Positions 26,017 to 35,391 of a stretch of DNA of 64,000 bases are shown piece after piece. Numbering within the stretch: position 1 is the first letter of the stretch; each line of letters opens with the position of its first letter. This DNA is from Sphingobacteriales bacterium 44-61 (GTDB lineage Bacteria; Bacteroidota; Bacteroidia; Chitinophagales; Chitinophagaceae), in NCBI GenBank assembly GCA_001898405.1, contig MKTW01000002.1, positions 187,719-251,718 of the forward strand, given 5' to 3'. A model generated the notes under the pieces. It was not told the DNA's origin and did no database searches. It was given only the letters and a program-made list of their open reading frames with translations. Made by a program: the position numbers and the translations under genes.

Positions 26017-27723
26017 ATGAATTGCTTTGTGAATCGTACCCTCCTGATTGCAGTAGGTTCTTTGCTTAGTGCGGCAGTTATTGCCCAGAAAACAGATGTT
26101 CCGAAAGGATGGCACCTGATGGACCAGAAAGACAGTGGCTATTATGGCATCAGCATGGACAAAGCTTATGCTTTTGTTCAATCCAAAAAACTCAAGAGCA
26201 CGCCTGTGATCGTAGCCGTGCTGGATTCCGGCGTTGATACAACGCATGAAGACCTTCGTCCCATCCTCTGGCGCAACCCAGGTGAGATCCCTGGCAATGG
26301 CATTGATGATGATAAGAATGGTTATGTAGATGACGTCTATGGCTGGAACTTCCTGGGCAGCCGTGATGGCACTAACGTGGAAAAAGATTCTTACGAGGCA
26401 GCACGCGTTTACCACGCCCTGAAGAGTAAATGGGAAGATAAGGAGATTGACCCCAAAACCCTTTCCGCAGCAGACGCCAAAGAATATGAAATGTGGAAAA
26501 AAGCCAAGCAGGATGTAATGGGCATCAGTGCCAACCCTGCTGATCTGAAAGAAATGAAAAGCGGCTATGCACAACTCAGTTTTGTTGACTCCGTGATACA
26601 GATCGGCGACAGCATCATCCGCAAAGACCTCAAAAAAGATGAATACACCTGCAAAGACCTGGCTGCCTACACTCCTACAATTGATCTTGCCGGACGTGTG
26701 AAGATGATCATGGTCAGCATTTGCAAAGACAATAACAAAGACGATATCACCAATCTTGAAATACTGGAAGACCTGGAAGCACAGGTAAGCCAACTGGAAA
26801 GTGAGATCGCCAAAAATGAAGCAGTGCACACTGCTCCAAAAGATTACCGCAACAGTGTTGTAAAAGATAATTACAATGACATCAACGATAAATTCTATGG
26901 CAACAACAATGTGATGGTAAGCAATAAATCAGCATTGCATGGCACACACGTATCTGGTATCATTGCGGCTGCCCGCAATAATGGCGTGGGCATGGATGGC
27001 GTGGCAGACAATGTGCGTATCATGGCCGTTCGTGTAGTGCCTGATGGCGACGAGCATGATAAAGATATCGCCCTTGGCATCCGCTATGCAGTTGACAATG
27101 GAGCCAAAGTGATCAATATGAGTTTTGGAAAAGGATTCTCCCCCGAGAAAAAATGGGTAGACGACGCTGTGAAATATGCAGAAAGCAAAGGCGTGCTGCT
27201 GGTACATGCAGCAGGCAACAGCGCAATGAATGTAGACACAAGCTGGAATTTCCCCACTCCTGTTTTCCAGGATGGTAAAAGAGCCGACAACTGGGTAACA
27301 GTTGGCGCCAGCGGAGACCCCAAAGCCGGTGGCCTTATTGCCAGTTTTTCCAATTATGGCAAGAAAGATGTGGATGTGTTCGCTCCCGGTGTAAAGATCT
27401 ATTCAACAGTTCCCGGAGGCAACACTTATCAAAACCTGCAAGGTACCAGCATGGCTTCTCCGGTAGTAGCCGGTCTGGCTGCATTCATCCTGGAATATTA
27501 CCCAAAGCTGACACCCGAACAGGTAAAATATGTGATTGAAAAAAGCACACAAAAACCTTCAGGTAAAGTGATCGATCCGGGCACCGGCGAGGAAGTGAAA
27601 ATGAGCGAGCTGAGTGTTTCCGGGGGTGTGATCAATGCGTATGAAGCCATCAAACTGGCTTCAACACTGCAGCCTGAAGGAAAGAATACCGAATCAAAAG
27701 TGAAACAGAAAGTGAAGGGATAA
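26017..27723 (+). CDS. S8 family serine peptidase (subtilisin-like), exported
   Basis: The 568-residue protein has a Sec signal (MNCFVNRTLLIAVGSLLSAAVIAQ). The catalytic triad is Asp70 (AVLDSGVD), His308 (HGTHVSGI) and Ser478 (GTSMASPVVAG); the oxyanion Asn is in HAAGNSAMN. About 237 residues separate Asp and His, far more than in classical subtilisins; the insert (about 90-300) is charged and partly helical. No C-terminal type IX sorting domain is seen; the tail is short and lysine-rich. A periplasmic or lipid-associated location is inferred. The following DinB gene is 40 nt away. Confidence 0.92.
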   Translation: MNCFVNRTLLIAVGSLLSAAVIAQKTDVPKGWHLMDQKDSGYYGISMDKAYAFVQSKKLKSTPVIVAVLDSGVDTTHEDLRPILWRNPGEIPGNGIDDDKNGYVDDVYGWNFLGSRDGTNVEKDSYEAARVYHALKSKWEDKEIDPKTLSAADAKEYEMWKKAKQDVMGISANPADLKEMKSGYAQLSFVDSVIQIGDSIIRKDLKKDEYTCKDLAAYTPTIDLAGRVKMIMVSICKDNNKDDITNLEILEDLEAQVSQLESEIAKNEAVHTAPKDYRNSVVKDNYNDINDKFYGNNNVMVSNKSALHGTHVSGIIAAARNNGVGMDGVADNVRIMAVRVVPDGDEHDKDIALGIRYAVDNGAKVINMSFGKGFSPEKKWVDDAVKYAESKGVLLVHAAGNSAMNVDTSWNFPTPVFQDGKRADNWVTVGASGDPKAGGLIASFSNYGKKDVDVFAPGVKIYSTVPGGNTYQNLQGTSMASPVVAGLAAFILEYYPKLTPEQVKYVIEKSTQKPSGKVIDPGTGEEVKMSELSVSGGVINAYEAIKLASTLQPEGKNTESKVKQKVKG

Positions 27724-27763
27724 TGACAACGGCAAAATAAACCTAAACCATAAACTCTTTCTA

Positions 27764-28270
27764 ATGTATCCAGACCTTTCCAGAGCCGGCGAATGGTACC
27801 ATGGTTATATCAAGATGGTGCCACAGGACGATATTAAAGCTGCTTTCAGCAGTAAGGACAATAATCTTATTGCATTCCTGGACAGCATCCCTGAAAGCAA
27901 ACATGATTACCGCTATGCGGAAGGTAAATGGACCATCAAAGAAGTGTTGCTGCATATCATTGACGCGGAAAGAGTGTTTGCTTACCGGGCGCTCCGGTTT
28001 GCGCGTAAAGACCAGACTCCTCTCCCTGGATTTGATGAGAACCTGTTTGCAGAAAATTCCAAAGCTTCAGCCCGCCAATGGAGCGACCTGGTAGATGAAT
28101 TCAAACACCTGAGACGTTCTTCAGAAATATTTTTCAATTCTCTTGATGAGGATCAATTGGAAGCAGGAGGCATTTCTTCTGGCCACCCGATCTATGTAAG
28201 AGCATTGGGATATATTCTTATCGGGCATGCTTTGCACCATCAAAAAATTCTGGTAGAGCGATATCTGTAA
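27764..28270 (+). CDS. DinB family protein
   Basis: The 168-residue protein matches the DinB/YfiT-like four-helix bundle that usually binds a metal through three histidines. Candidates are His in EVLLHIIDAERV (about 62-73) and the pair in IGHALHHQKILVERY (about 153-167). Family members include bacillithiol/thiol S-transferases and uncharacterised proteins; no function can be chosen here. It follows the S8 protease in the same direction and faces the S41 protease gene across a strong terminator. Confidence 0.85.
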   Translation: MYPDLSRAGEWYHGYIKMVPQDDIKAAFSSKDNNLIAFLDSIPESKHDYRYAEGKWTIKEVLLHIIDAERVFAYRALRFARKDQTPLPGFDENLFAENSKASARQWSDLVDEFKHLRRSSEIFFNSLDEDQLEAGGISSGHPIYVRALGYILIGHALHHQKILVERYL

Positions 28271-28280
28271 ACTCAGTATT

Positions 28281-28337
28281 GTAAGTAAAGCAAAGACCGC
28301 CACGTTGTCTAATCGTGGCGGTCTTTGCTTTACTTAC
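28281..28337. terminator. Bidirectional terminator with 24-bp perfect stem
   Basis: The arms 28281-28304 and 28314-28337 are exact reverse complements around a 9-nt loop, between convergent DinB and S41 genes. The stem is longer than most intrinsic terminators. Confidence 0.8.
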
Positions 28338-28365
28338 CTCCTATCAAAATATCTTTTACTAAAAA

Positions 28366-30516
28366 TCAGAATGGTTTCTTTGGCTTTTCTTCCCCGTTCT
28401 TTGCCTTGGCGAGATTTTGCTGGTTGATCATATCATCCACTACTTTCACGGCCTGGTCAAGATAAATATCCTGGCGGAGAGATTTCAACCATTGATTGAA
28501 GCGGTCCTGCTTGGCTTTATCATCAGACCAACGGTTCACTTCAGACGGCAGAGCTGATACAGCTATTTCTGTTTTCAGCCTTCTCACTGAATCCATTTGA
28601 GCATAAGCTTCGCGTACCTGCTTTTGCTCTTTCTTGTATTTATCCAGTTGCAGGGAATATTCTTTATTGTTTTCCTTATTCAGCCATTCTGTATTCTTAC
28701 GGATGGTCTGGAAAGCTGTACTGTTCAGTACGCGCTGGTTGCTGAGCTGGCGGATCGTTTTCAGATCATAACCAGCATTCCAACTGGCATAAGGAGATTT
28801 GCTGATCTCATCCCAGGGCAATGCATCAGGATCATCTTTCTCACGTACTTTCAGGTATTCCAGCTGATCGGGCAATACTATATCGGAAGCCACGCCTCTT
28901 AACTGTGTAGAGCCACCATTGATGCGGTAGAATTTCTGCAGGGTCAATTTCACCGTTCCCAGGTCAGAGTTCGACATAGAGAACCCTGTTTCAGGATCAA
29001 GGCCTATATTTCTCTGTACTGTGCCTTTACCATAAGTGGAAGTGCTGCCGATGATCACACCACGGCCATAGTCCTGGATCGCTGCTGCAAATATTTCAGA
29101 AGCGGATGCACTGAATTCATTTACCATCACTGCCAGCGGACCTGAATACAATAATGATTTGTCTTTATCTTTTAATACGCTTGGGCGGTTATCTTTATCC
29201 TTCACCTGAACGATGGGGCCATCTTCAATAAACAATCCTGCCATCTGCACCACATCATACAATGATCCGCCACCATTATTACGCAGATCGATCACAATAC
29301 CGTCTACATTCTGTTCTTTCAGTTTCATCACTTCTTTGGCTACATCCACATAGCTGCGGGCGCCATTGGGATTCTCAAAATCTGCATAGAACTCAGGAAG
29401 GAAGATATACCCGATCTTGGAATTACCTGATTGCACCACTGCACTGCGGGCAAAAGTTTCATCCTGTACGATCTGATCGCGGATCAGTGATACTGTTTTC
29501 AACGTACCATCTGCTTTCTTAAGTGTGAGAGTTACTTCTGTTCCTTTTTTACCACGGATCAGCTTAACCGCATCTGTTACAGAAAAACCGGTAAGGTCAA
29601 CTGCTTCCTCTTTGCCTTGCGCCACTTTCTGGATCAGGTCGCCGGTCTGCGGTTCGCCCTGTTTGTAAGCCGGACCTCCTGTTACGATACTGGCCACTTT
29701 GATATTGCCATCATCATATACAAGCGATGCACCTATTCCAAAGAAACGGCCGCTCATTTCTTCATCAAAATATCTTTTATCTACAGGAGGAAAGAATTCT
29801 GTGTGCGGGTCCATGGTGGTAGTGATAGCGTTCACAAATATGTTGAACTTATCATCATCATTGAATTTGAAACGGAAGCGCTCAAACAGGCGGTCGACGA
29901 TCTTGGAAGTTTTTTCCCTGGCTTCTTTTTCCAGTTCCACATCCGATTTCACCACAAAGCTATCGCGGCCTTTATTCTTTTCCCTTGTATCCAACAGGTC
30001 TGCATAACGCTCCAGTGCAAGGAACTTCAACTTCTTTCTCCAGCGTTCATGAATCTCTTCTTTGGTAGTAGCGAATTCAAGCTTATCGCCATCCAGCATC
30101 ACTTTTTCATCTACTGAAAAATTAAATGGCTTGGCAAGGATTTCTTTGCACATCGCTGCAGCTTCTTCCATGCGGGTGTTGAACATATCACCTGCGGCTT
30201 TGAAGAACGTTACGGGTGCGCCTTTCAGCTCATCATCGATCTTTGTTTCGTATTTGCCCTTCAGCGTATTGATATCCGAGGCCAGGAACATGTTCTTTTC
30301 GGGATCAAGGTCATTCACATATTTCTTGAAGACCTTTTTGGAGAAATCATCATTCACAGCCTGTGGGCTGTAATGGGCCTGGGTCAGCATTTCGCCTACC
30401 AGTTTCAGGATCTTTTCGTATTTGTCCGGTGGATTTTTTGTATCGGTTCCAAGGGTCTGGAATGCAAGAAAGGATCCTGCTACGATCATCATGATCACAA
30501 TTGGAAGTCGCTTCAT
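28366..30516 (-). CDS. Carboxy-terminal processing (tail-specific) protease, S41 family
   Basis: A Prc/Tsp-like periplasmic protease. Start MKRLPIVIMMIVAGSFLAFQ at 30516 (716 aa) is preferred over 30594, because a -7 element (30551-30558) lies within the longer version. Order: signal/anchor; N-terminal helical domain; PDZ (about 235-330; GIGASLVYDDGNIKVAS); and S41 catalytic domain with Ser in NEFSASASEIFAAA and Lys in STYGKGTVQR, the Ser-Lys dyad known from E. coli Prc. Last comes a C-terminal helical domain ending in a Lys-rich tail. The spacing between Ser and Lys is one residue longer than in E. coli Prc. Confidence 0.92.
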   Translation of the reverse strand: MKRLPIVIMMIVAGSFLAFQTLGTDTKNPPDKYEKILKLVGEMLTQAHYSPQAVNDDFSKKVFKKYVNDLDPEKNMFLASDINTLKGKYETKIDDELKGAPVTFFKAAGDMFNTRMEEAAAMCKEILAKPFNFSVDEKVMLDGDKLEFATTKEEIHERWRKKLKFLALERYADLLDTREKNKGRDSFVVKSDVELEKEAREKTSKIVDRLFERFRFKFNDDDKFNIFVNAITTTMDPHTEFFPPVDKRYFDEEMSGRFFGIGASLVYDDGNIKVASIVTGGPAYKQGEPQTGDLIQKVAQGKEEAVDLTGFSVTDAVKLIRGKKGTEVTLTLKKADGTLKTVSLIRDQIVQDETFARSAVVQSGNSKIGYIFLPEFYADFENPNGARSYVDVAKEVMKLKEQNVDGIVIDLRNNGGGSLYDVVQMAGLFIEDGPIVQVKDKDNRPSVLKDKDKSLLYSGPLAVMVNEFSASASEIFAAAIQDYGRGVIIGSTSTYGKGTVQRNIGLDPETGFSMSNSDLGTVKLTLQKFYRINGGSTQLRGVASDIVLPDQLEYLKVREKDDPDALPWDEISKSPYASWNAGYDLKTIRQLSNQRVLNSTAFQTIRKNTEWLNKENNKEYSLQLDKYKKEQKQVREAYAQMDSVRRLKTEIAVSALPSEVNRWSDDKAKQDRFNQWLKSLRQDIYLDQAVKVVDDMINQQNLAKAKNGEEKPKKPF

Positions 30517-30550
30517 ATTCAAAAGGTATTTTAATGCAGCTCGCATATTC

Positions 30551-30558
30551 CAAAAATA
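30551..30558 (-). promoter_or_regulatory. -7 element for the S41 protease gene
   Basis: Minus-strand TATTTTTG fits TAnnTTTG, 34 nt before the ATG at 30516, and supports that start. Confidence 0.45.
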
Positions 30559-30701
30559 ACGTAAAATGTATGTATTTCTTATTCTTACAACCATTTAACA
30601 AGGGTTTTTGATGAATGGTTCATCGCCTGTCCGGGCCTGGCAGAATTTGTGATTACCTTGTAAAAACATTGCTTTTATTTTTTAAACAAATTCCTTTTAC
30701 T

Positions 30702-30709
30702 TATTTTTG
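30702..30709 (+). promoter_or_regulatory. tRNA-His promoter -7 element
   Basis: TATTTTTG ends 14 nt before the tRNA 5' end, a suitable distance. No clear -33 box. Confidence 0.5.
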
Positions 30710-30722
30710 CAGCTCCAAAAAC

Positions 30723-30797
30723 GGTGGTTGTAGCTCAGTTGGTTAGAGCATCAGATTGTGGTTCTGAGGGTCGCCGGTTCGAACCCGGTCATCCACC
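30723..30797 (+). tRNA. tRNA-His (GTG)
   Basis: A full cloverleaf can be drawn. Acceptor 5' strand GTGGTTG is at 30724-30730, preceded by G at 30723 (the G-1 typical of tRNA-His). T8-A9 is followed by a GCTC/GAGC D stem. Anticodon stem TCAGA/TCTGA holds loop TTGTGGT, so the anticodon is GTG (His). T-loop TTCGAAC is at 30778-30784. The 3' acceptor strand is CATCCAC (30790-30796) with C73 at 30797; CCA is not encoded. Acceptor pair 5:68 is T-T, a mismatch (see findings). A small terminator follows. Confidence 0.95.
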
Positions 30798-30803
30798 CCG
30801 ACA

Positions 30804-30834
30804 AAACCCCTTCCTCTTTTACAGGACGGGGTTT
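30804..30834 (+). terminator. Terminator after tRNA-His
   Basis: AAACCCC (30804-30810) pairs with GGGGTTT (30828-30834), with a possible extension TCC/GGA across one mismatch. Confidence 0.5.
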
Positions 30835-30856
30835 ATTACTTATTGCAATCACCTTC

Positions 30857-31456
30857 ATGAATTACTGGCTTTTACTGATCCCATTTCTCTCTGCCTTCAC
30901 TGGCTGGATAACCATGCGCATGGCCATCTGGCTGCTTTTTCATCCCCGGCAACCCAAAACAATACTGGGATGGAAAATACAGGGAATATGGCCGGCACGA
31001 AGGGAACAGATCGCTTTGCAGGCCGGCAACTATGCGGCTACAGCATTCCCACTCGATGACCTGGAACAACGGATCAATGAACCCGGCAGGTTTGAAGAAA
31101 TAAAACCACTTATTGAAGAACACATGGACCATTTTCTCCGCCACAAACTGAAGGAGCAGATGCCCATGATTGCTATGTTTATCGGGGATAAAACAATACA
31201 ATCCCTCAAAACCATCTTTATCCAGGAAATTGAATCGCTGTTTCCGCAAGTGATCAGCCGGTTTTCCGGAAACCTAAAGAAAGAGTTAAAACTGACTGAG
31301 CTCGTCAGTGCAAAACTGGCGGCTATCCCTACCCATACCATTGAACAGGCCGTTCGCAGGGAGCTGGGTACAGAACTCAAGCTGGTTGCGCTTTTCGGAG
31401 GTTTTATTGGATTGATAATTGGTGTTTTGCAGCTCCTTATTGTGCTGCTTTTATGA
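30857..31456 (+). CDS. DUF445 family membrane protein
   Basis: Start MNYWLLLIPFLSAFTGWITM at 30857 gives 200 residues; the frame runs back into the tRNA gene, which excludes the longer form. DUF445 proteins start with a hydrophobic segment followed by a GWxTxxxAIxLLFHPxxP block, here GWITMRMAIWLLFHPRQP (about 16-33), and end with a second membrane helix (LVALFGGFIGLIIGVLQLL). Between them is a helical region that may face the periplasm. The function is unknown; this is at the short end of the family. Confidence 0.83.
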   Translation: MNYWLLLIPFLSAFTGWITMRMAIWLLFHPRQPKTILGWKIQGIWPARREQIALQAGNYAATAFPLDDLEQRINEPGRFEEIKPLIEEHMDHFLRHKLKEQMPMIAMFIGDKTIQSLKTIFIQEIESLFPQVISRFSGNLKKELKLTELVSAKLAAIPTHTIEQAVRRELGTELKLVALFGGFIGLIIGVLQLLIVLLL

Positions 31457-31558
31457 ACTTTTTCCGCTGTTAAGCCGCATTTGCCCTTTATCACATTGTC
31501 AGAATACTGTCAGCAAGTTAACTCAGCTTTTCACGTCTAATCACACACAAACACATAT

Positions 31559-34165
31559 ATGAGAAATTTTTTAATTACGTTTTTAATTGGTTTTTCTTCA
31601 CTTACAGTGATGGCACAGCAGGGAATGGGAAACCGTGGGGGCGGCCAGGTATCGGGACGGTTGTATGGTAAGATCGTGGATGCTCAATCAGGCAAAGCCA
31701 TTGAATTCGCTTCAGTTCAACTGCTTCAGAATAAAATGGACACCGTTTCCAAACAAAGAAAGGAAACGGTGATCGGCGGTATGCTCACCAAGCAAAACGG
31801 TGATTTCAGCATTGAAAATGTTCCCGTGTTCGGCCCGCTGAAATTGAAAGTAACAGCCATTGGTTATAAAGAAACAGTTTCCCCCGTTTCCTTTAACCTG
31901 AAGCCTGGCGGCGACATGACTGCGATGATGAATGCACTGGATAAAGACCTCGGCAATATTAAAATCGAGATTGAAGAGAAAGTGCTGGACAATGTTACCG
32001 TAACAGCTAGCAAACCCGGGCTTCAACTCGGTATTGACCGTAAAATTTTCAACGTAGATAAAAATATCGTTTCTGCCGGTGGTACAGCAGTGGACATCAT
32101 GCGCAACATCCCTTCACTCAGTGTAGACATTGATGGCAATGTGACCATGCGCAACAATACACCGCAGTTGTTTGTAGACGGAAGGCCTACCAACCTCACC
32201 CTCGATCAGATCCCTTCTGATGCGATCCAAAGCGTGGAAATGATCACCAACCCTTCTGCCAAGTTTGACGCTTCCGGTGGTACGGCCGGTATCCTCAACG
32301 TGGTATTGAAAAAAGAAAAGAAAGTAGGTTATAATGGTAATGTGCGCGCCAATATCGATTCAAGGGCTCGTGTTGGTTTTGGTGGTGATATCAACCTCCG
32401 CCAGCAGAAAGTGAATGTGTTTGCCAGCGGTATGTATAGCCAGCGCAAATCCATTTCAACAGGACATACTGAAAGAGAAAATTTTTATTCCACTCCGCAG
32501 GTGAACCAATATCAAACCGACCGCTCCACTTCATTGGGCGGGTTCGGATTTGGCAGGGCTGGTCTGGATTATTTTATCAGCAACAGGAACACGCTTTCTG
32601 CAAGTGTCAACTTTGCCCGCGGACAAATGAAACCTTACAGCAACAGCGGGATCCTGTTCGATTCATTGTACTCCACTCCTGTTTCATCCTTCCAGGACAG
32701 AAGCAGCAACTCAAAAAGCAATTTCCGGAACATGGGTGCAACGCTGAGCTTCAAACATAATTTCCCCAAAGCAGGCCGCGAGTGGACAGCAGACGTAACT
32801 TATAATAAAGGCAAGAATGATAATACCAATTTCATTCAGACCGGTTATTATGACAAACCTGCCGGCAACCTGCAAAGCACTTACAAGCAACAGCAACTCA
32901 TCAATGGAGAGAACAACAATGTGGTGCTGCAAACAGACTTCGTGAACCCCATCACTGATAAATCCAAACTGGAAATGGGTATGCGCGCGCAACTGAGAAG
33001 GAACAGCAGCGTCAACTCTTTCTATTTTGCAGATGCAGATGATAAATGGGTATTCCAGCCTTCATCACAAATCAACTATAAAAGCAATGACCAGGTGTAT
33101 GCGGCTTATGCTTCTTACTCAAACCAGATCAACAATTTCGGATACCAGCTTGGTTTAAGGGCAGAAAGCTCGAGCTATAAAGGAGAATTGCTGACTACCG
33201 GTGAAGTATTCAAAATTGATTTCCCAATCAATTTCTTCCCCAGCGTGTTCCTTTCTCAAAAGCTGAGTGAATCGTCCAGCATCCAGGTAAACTATACACG
33301 CCGTATCAACCGTCCGAATTTCTGGCAGTTGACACCTTTTACCGATTCATCAGACAGGCTTAACCCAAGCAAAGGAAACCCGGGATTGAAACCTGAGTTC
33401 ACCAATTCATTTGAATTGTCTTACGAAAAATCATTCAACAATAAAGGCAATTTCCTTGCATCTATTTATTATAAGAACACCAATGATCTTATCACCCGCT
33501 TCCAGGAAACAGCAACCGGTACCGGTGGTGAAAACATTTTGCTGAATACCTATATCAATGCCAATTCAAGCTATGTAACAGGTCTTGAATTGACTACCCG
33601 CCTCAGCCTTTACAAATGGTGGGAGTTCACGCCCAACTTCAACCTTTACATGTCGGATGTCAAGATCGATATTCCCGGGCAGCCTGATCAGCCAAAGCTG
33701 ACGAGCTATTTTGCTAAAGTGAATAACACTTTCAAGTTGCCAAAGAATATATCCATCCAGTTATCAGGTGATTATACATCCAAAACCGTATTGCCTCCGG
33801 GCGGCAGCAGCGGTGGCCGTGGTGGATATGGCGGCGGCGGTATGTTTGGTGGTGGCCCTTCCGGCGCATCACAAGGCTATCAGCGCCCCAGCTATGGAGT
33901 GGATATCGCCGTACGTTATGAGTTCCTGAAAAACAGGACGGCTTCTGTTTCCCTCAACATGAATGATATTTTCCGCACCCGCGTATACGATGTGCATTCA
34001 GAGTCTCTCCTGTTCAACCAGGACGCTTTCCGCCGTCGCGATGCTCGGATAGTGCGTATCAACTTCAACTGGAGGTTTGGTAAATTCGACCCCAATCTTT
34101 TCAAACGTAAGAATATGAAAAGTGAAAGAGAGAGCCAGGGTGGCATGGAAGGAATGCAGCAATAA
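31559..34165 (+). CDS. Outer membrane beta-barrel protein with carboxypeptidase-like regulatory domain (TonB-receptor-like)
   Basis: The 868-residue protein has a signal peptide (MRNFLITFLIGFSSLTVMAQ). An Ig-like carboxypeptidase regulatory domain (about 35-125; GKIVDAQSGKAIEFASVQLL) precedes a plug domain (VDIMRNIPSLSVDIDGNVTMRNNTP split as VDIMRNIPSLSVD and NTPQLFVDGRPT, about 178-225). A long barrel of the PF14905 type fills the rest. A Gly-rich loop (about 745-777; GGRGGYGGGGMFGGG) interrupts the last strands. The N terminus after cleavage is also Gly-rich. The substrate is unknown; no SusD-like partner is adjacent. It ends in a strong terminator. Confidence 0.88.
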   Translation: MRNFLITFLIGFSSLTVMAQQGMGNRGGGQVSGRLYGKIVDAQSGKAIEFASVQLLQNKMDTVSKQRKETVIGGMLTKQNGDFSIENVPVFGPLKLKVTAIGYKETVSPVSFNLKPGGDMTAMMNALDKDLGNIKIEIEEKVLDNVTVTASKPGLQLGIDRKIFNVDKNIVSAGGTAVDIMRNIPSLSVDIDGNVTMRNNTPQLFVDGRPTNLTLDQIPSDAIQSVEMITNPSAKFDASGGTAGILNVVLKKEKKVGYNGNVRANIDSRARVGFGGDINLRQQKVNVFASGMYSQRKSISTGHTERENFYSTPQVNQYQTDRSTSLGGFGFGRAGLDYFISNRNTLSASVNFARGQMKPYSNSGILFDSLYSTPVSSFQDRSSNSKSNFRNMGATLSFKHNFPKAGREWTADVTYNKGKNDNTNFIQTGYYDKPAGNLQSTYKQQQLINGENNNVVLQTDFVNPITDKSKLEMGMRAQLRRNSSVNSFYFADADDKWVFQPSSQINYKSNDQVYAAYASYSNQINNFGYQLGLRAESSSYKGELLTTGEVFKIDFPINFFPSVFLSQKLSESSSIQVNYTRRINRPNFWQLTPFTDSSDRLNPSKGNPGLKPEFTNSFELSYEKSFNNKGNFLASIYYKNTNDLITRFQETATGTGGENILLNTYINANSSYVTGLELTTRLSLYKWWEFTPNFNLYMSDVKIDIPGQPDQPKLTSYFAKVNNTFKLPKNISIQLSGDYTSKTVLPPGGSSGGRGGYGGGGMFGGGPSGASQGYQRPSYGVDIAVRYEFLKNRTASVSLNMNDIFRTRVYDVHSESLLFNQDAFRRRDARIVRINFNWRFGKFDPNLFKRKNMKSERESQGGMEGMQQ

Positions 34166-34203
34166 ATTTGTGGGATATAATCTCATCCTCATTAATTAAA
34201 GTG

Positions 34204-34238
34204 AAACCTCTGACGGGAAAACGCCAGAGGTTTTTTAT
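34204..34238 (+). terminator. Strong intrinsic terminator after the barrel gene
   Basis: AAACCTCTG (34204-34212) pairs with CAGAGGTTT (34225-34233) and runs into a T tract. It lies inside an upstream in-frame extension of the next gene, supporting the start at 34279. Confidence 0.8.
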
Positions 34239-34278
34239 TGGAAGAATGGAATGTATATTTGAACGGTATGGGACAAGT

Positions 34279-35391
34279 ATGAAGAAGATCATTACCGTTT
34301 CAGTTATATCAGAACTTACTACTGATCAGCGGGTGCTGCGTATATGCACTACGTTGGTTGAGATGGGTTTTGAAGTGCGGTTGATCGGAAGGCGGTTTGG
34401 AGATAGTTTGAAGTTGGGTGATTATCCTTTTCATGCAGAACGTATCAGGTGTTTTTTCCGGAAAGGTTTTATGCAGTTTGCGGAGTTCAATACACGTCTT
34501 TTCTTCAAATTATTATTTGCGAAAACGGATTACCTGCTGGCCAACGATCTCGATGCCTTAGCACCCAATTACCTGGTGGGCAAATGGAGAAAGAAAATGC
34601 TTTTTTATGATACGCACGAATATTATACAGGTGTTTCGGCACTAAGGAACTCTCCTTTTAAAAGACGTGTGTGGAAATGGATGGAAGACCGGACCTTCCC
34701 CAAACTAAAGATCGTTTATACCGTCAACGAATCTGTAAAAAACAAATACCAGGCTGAATATGGTAATCAGATAGCTGTGGTGCGGAATGTGCCGGTAACA
34801 AAGCATGTTGATCCGCTGCCTTTGCCTGATCGTTGGAAAGGAAAGACCGTTTTGCTGATGCAGGGAATGGGAATGCATCCCGGCCGTGGTGGGTTGGAAT
34901 TGCTGGAAATAATGAAATACCTTCCAGACAATTATTTTTTGGTGTATATCGGCGGAGGAAATGAATGGGAAAAGATCGCTGCTATGCGGCATGAATGGAA
35001 ACTGGACGACCGTGTGGAAATGATCCCCAAATTGGGACCCGAACTATTGCAGCAGTATACACCTTTAGCCCAACTGGGTATGTCGCTTGACGGGTTTGAA
35101 GACCTCAACCATTGGTTCACCCTGCCCAATAAATTATTCGATTATTTGCATGCAGGCGTGCCTGTGGCGGCAAGTGCTATTCCAGAAGTAAAAACAATCA
35201 TCGAACAATATCAGTGCGGATTTTGTTTTATTTCCCGGGACCCGCAAAATATGGCGGAGGAGATAATGCAATTAATGAATGATCAGCAGCGTTATGAAGC
35301 CCTAAAAATGAATGCGCTGGAAGCTGCAAAAGAACTGTGCTGGGAAAACGAGCGGCATAAGCTGACCGCTTTGTATGAGCCATATTTGTAA
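34279..35391 (+). CDS. Glycosyltransferase (GT4-like)
   Basis: Start MKKIITVSVISELTTDQRVL at 34279 gives 370 residues; the longer frame includes the terminator at 34204-34238 and is rejected. The two-domain GT-B pattern is visible: an N-terminal Rossmann half with TDQRVLRICTTLVEMGFEV and YDTHEYYTG, and a C-terminal half with LMQGMGMHPGRGG, FDYLHAGVPVAAS and the donor-binding E in IPEVKTIIEQYQCGF. Donor and acceptor are unknown; polysaccharide or glycolipid assembly is likely. It shares one base with the next gene (TAATG), a sign of coupled translation. Confidence 0.85.
   Translation: MKKIITVSVISELTTDQRVLRICTTLVEMGFEVRLIGRRFGDSLKLGDYPFHAERIRCFFRKGFMQFAEFNTRLFFKLLFAKTDYLLANDLDALAPNYLVGKWRKKMLFYDTHEYYTGVSALRNSPFKRRVWKWMEDRTFPKLKIVYTVNESVKNKYQAEYGNQIAVVRNVPVTKHVDPLPLPDRWKGKTVLLMQGMGMHPGRGGLELLEIMKYLPDNYFLVYIGGGNEWEKIAAMRHEWKLDDRVEMIPKLGPELLQQYTPLAQLGMSLDGFEDLNHWFTLPNKLFDYLHAGVPVAASAIPEVKTIIEQYQCGFCFISRDPQNMAEEIMQLMNDQQRYEALKMNALEAAKELCWENERHKLTALYEPYL

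Noticed and set aside
30758-30856. An upstream start for the DUF445 gene
   Set aside because: It would lie within the tRNA-His gene and has no family match.
34168-34278. An upstream in-frame start for the first glycosyltransferase
   Set aside because: A strong terminator (34204-34238) lies inside it, so translation almost certainly begins at 34279.
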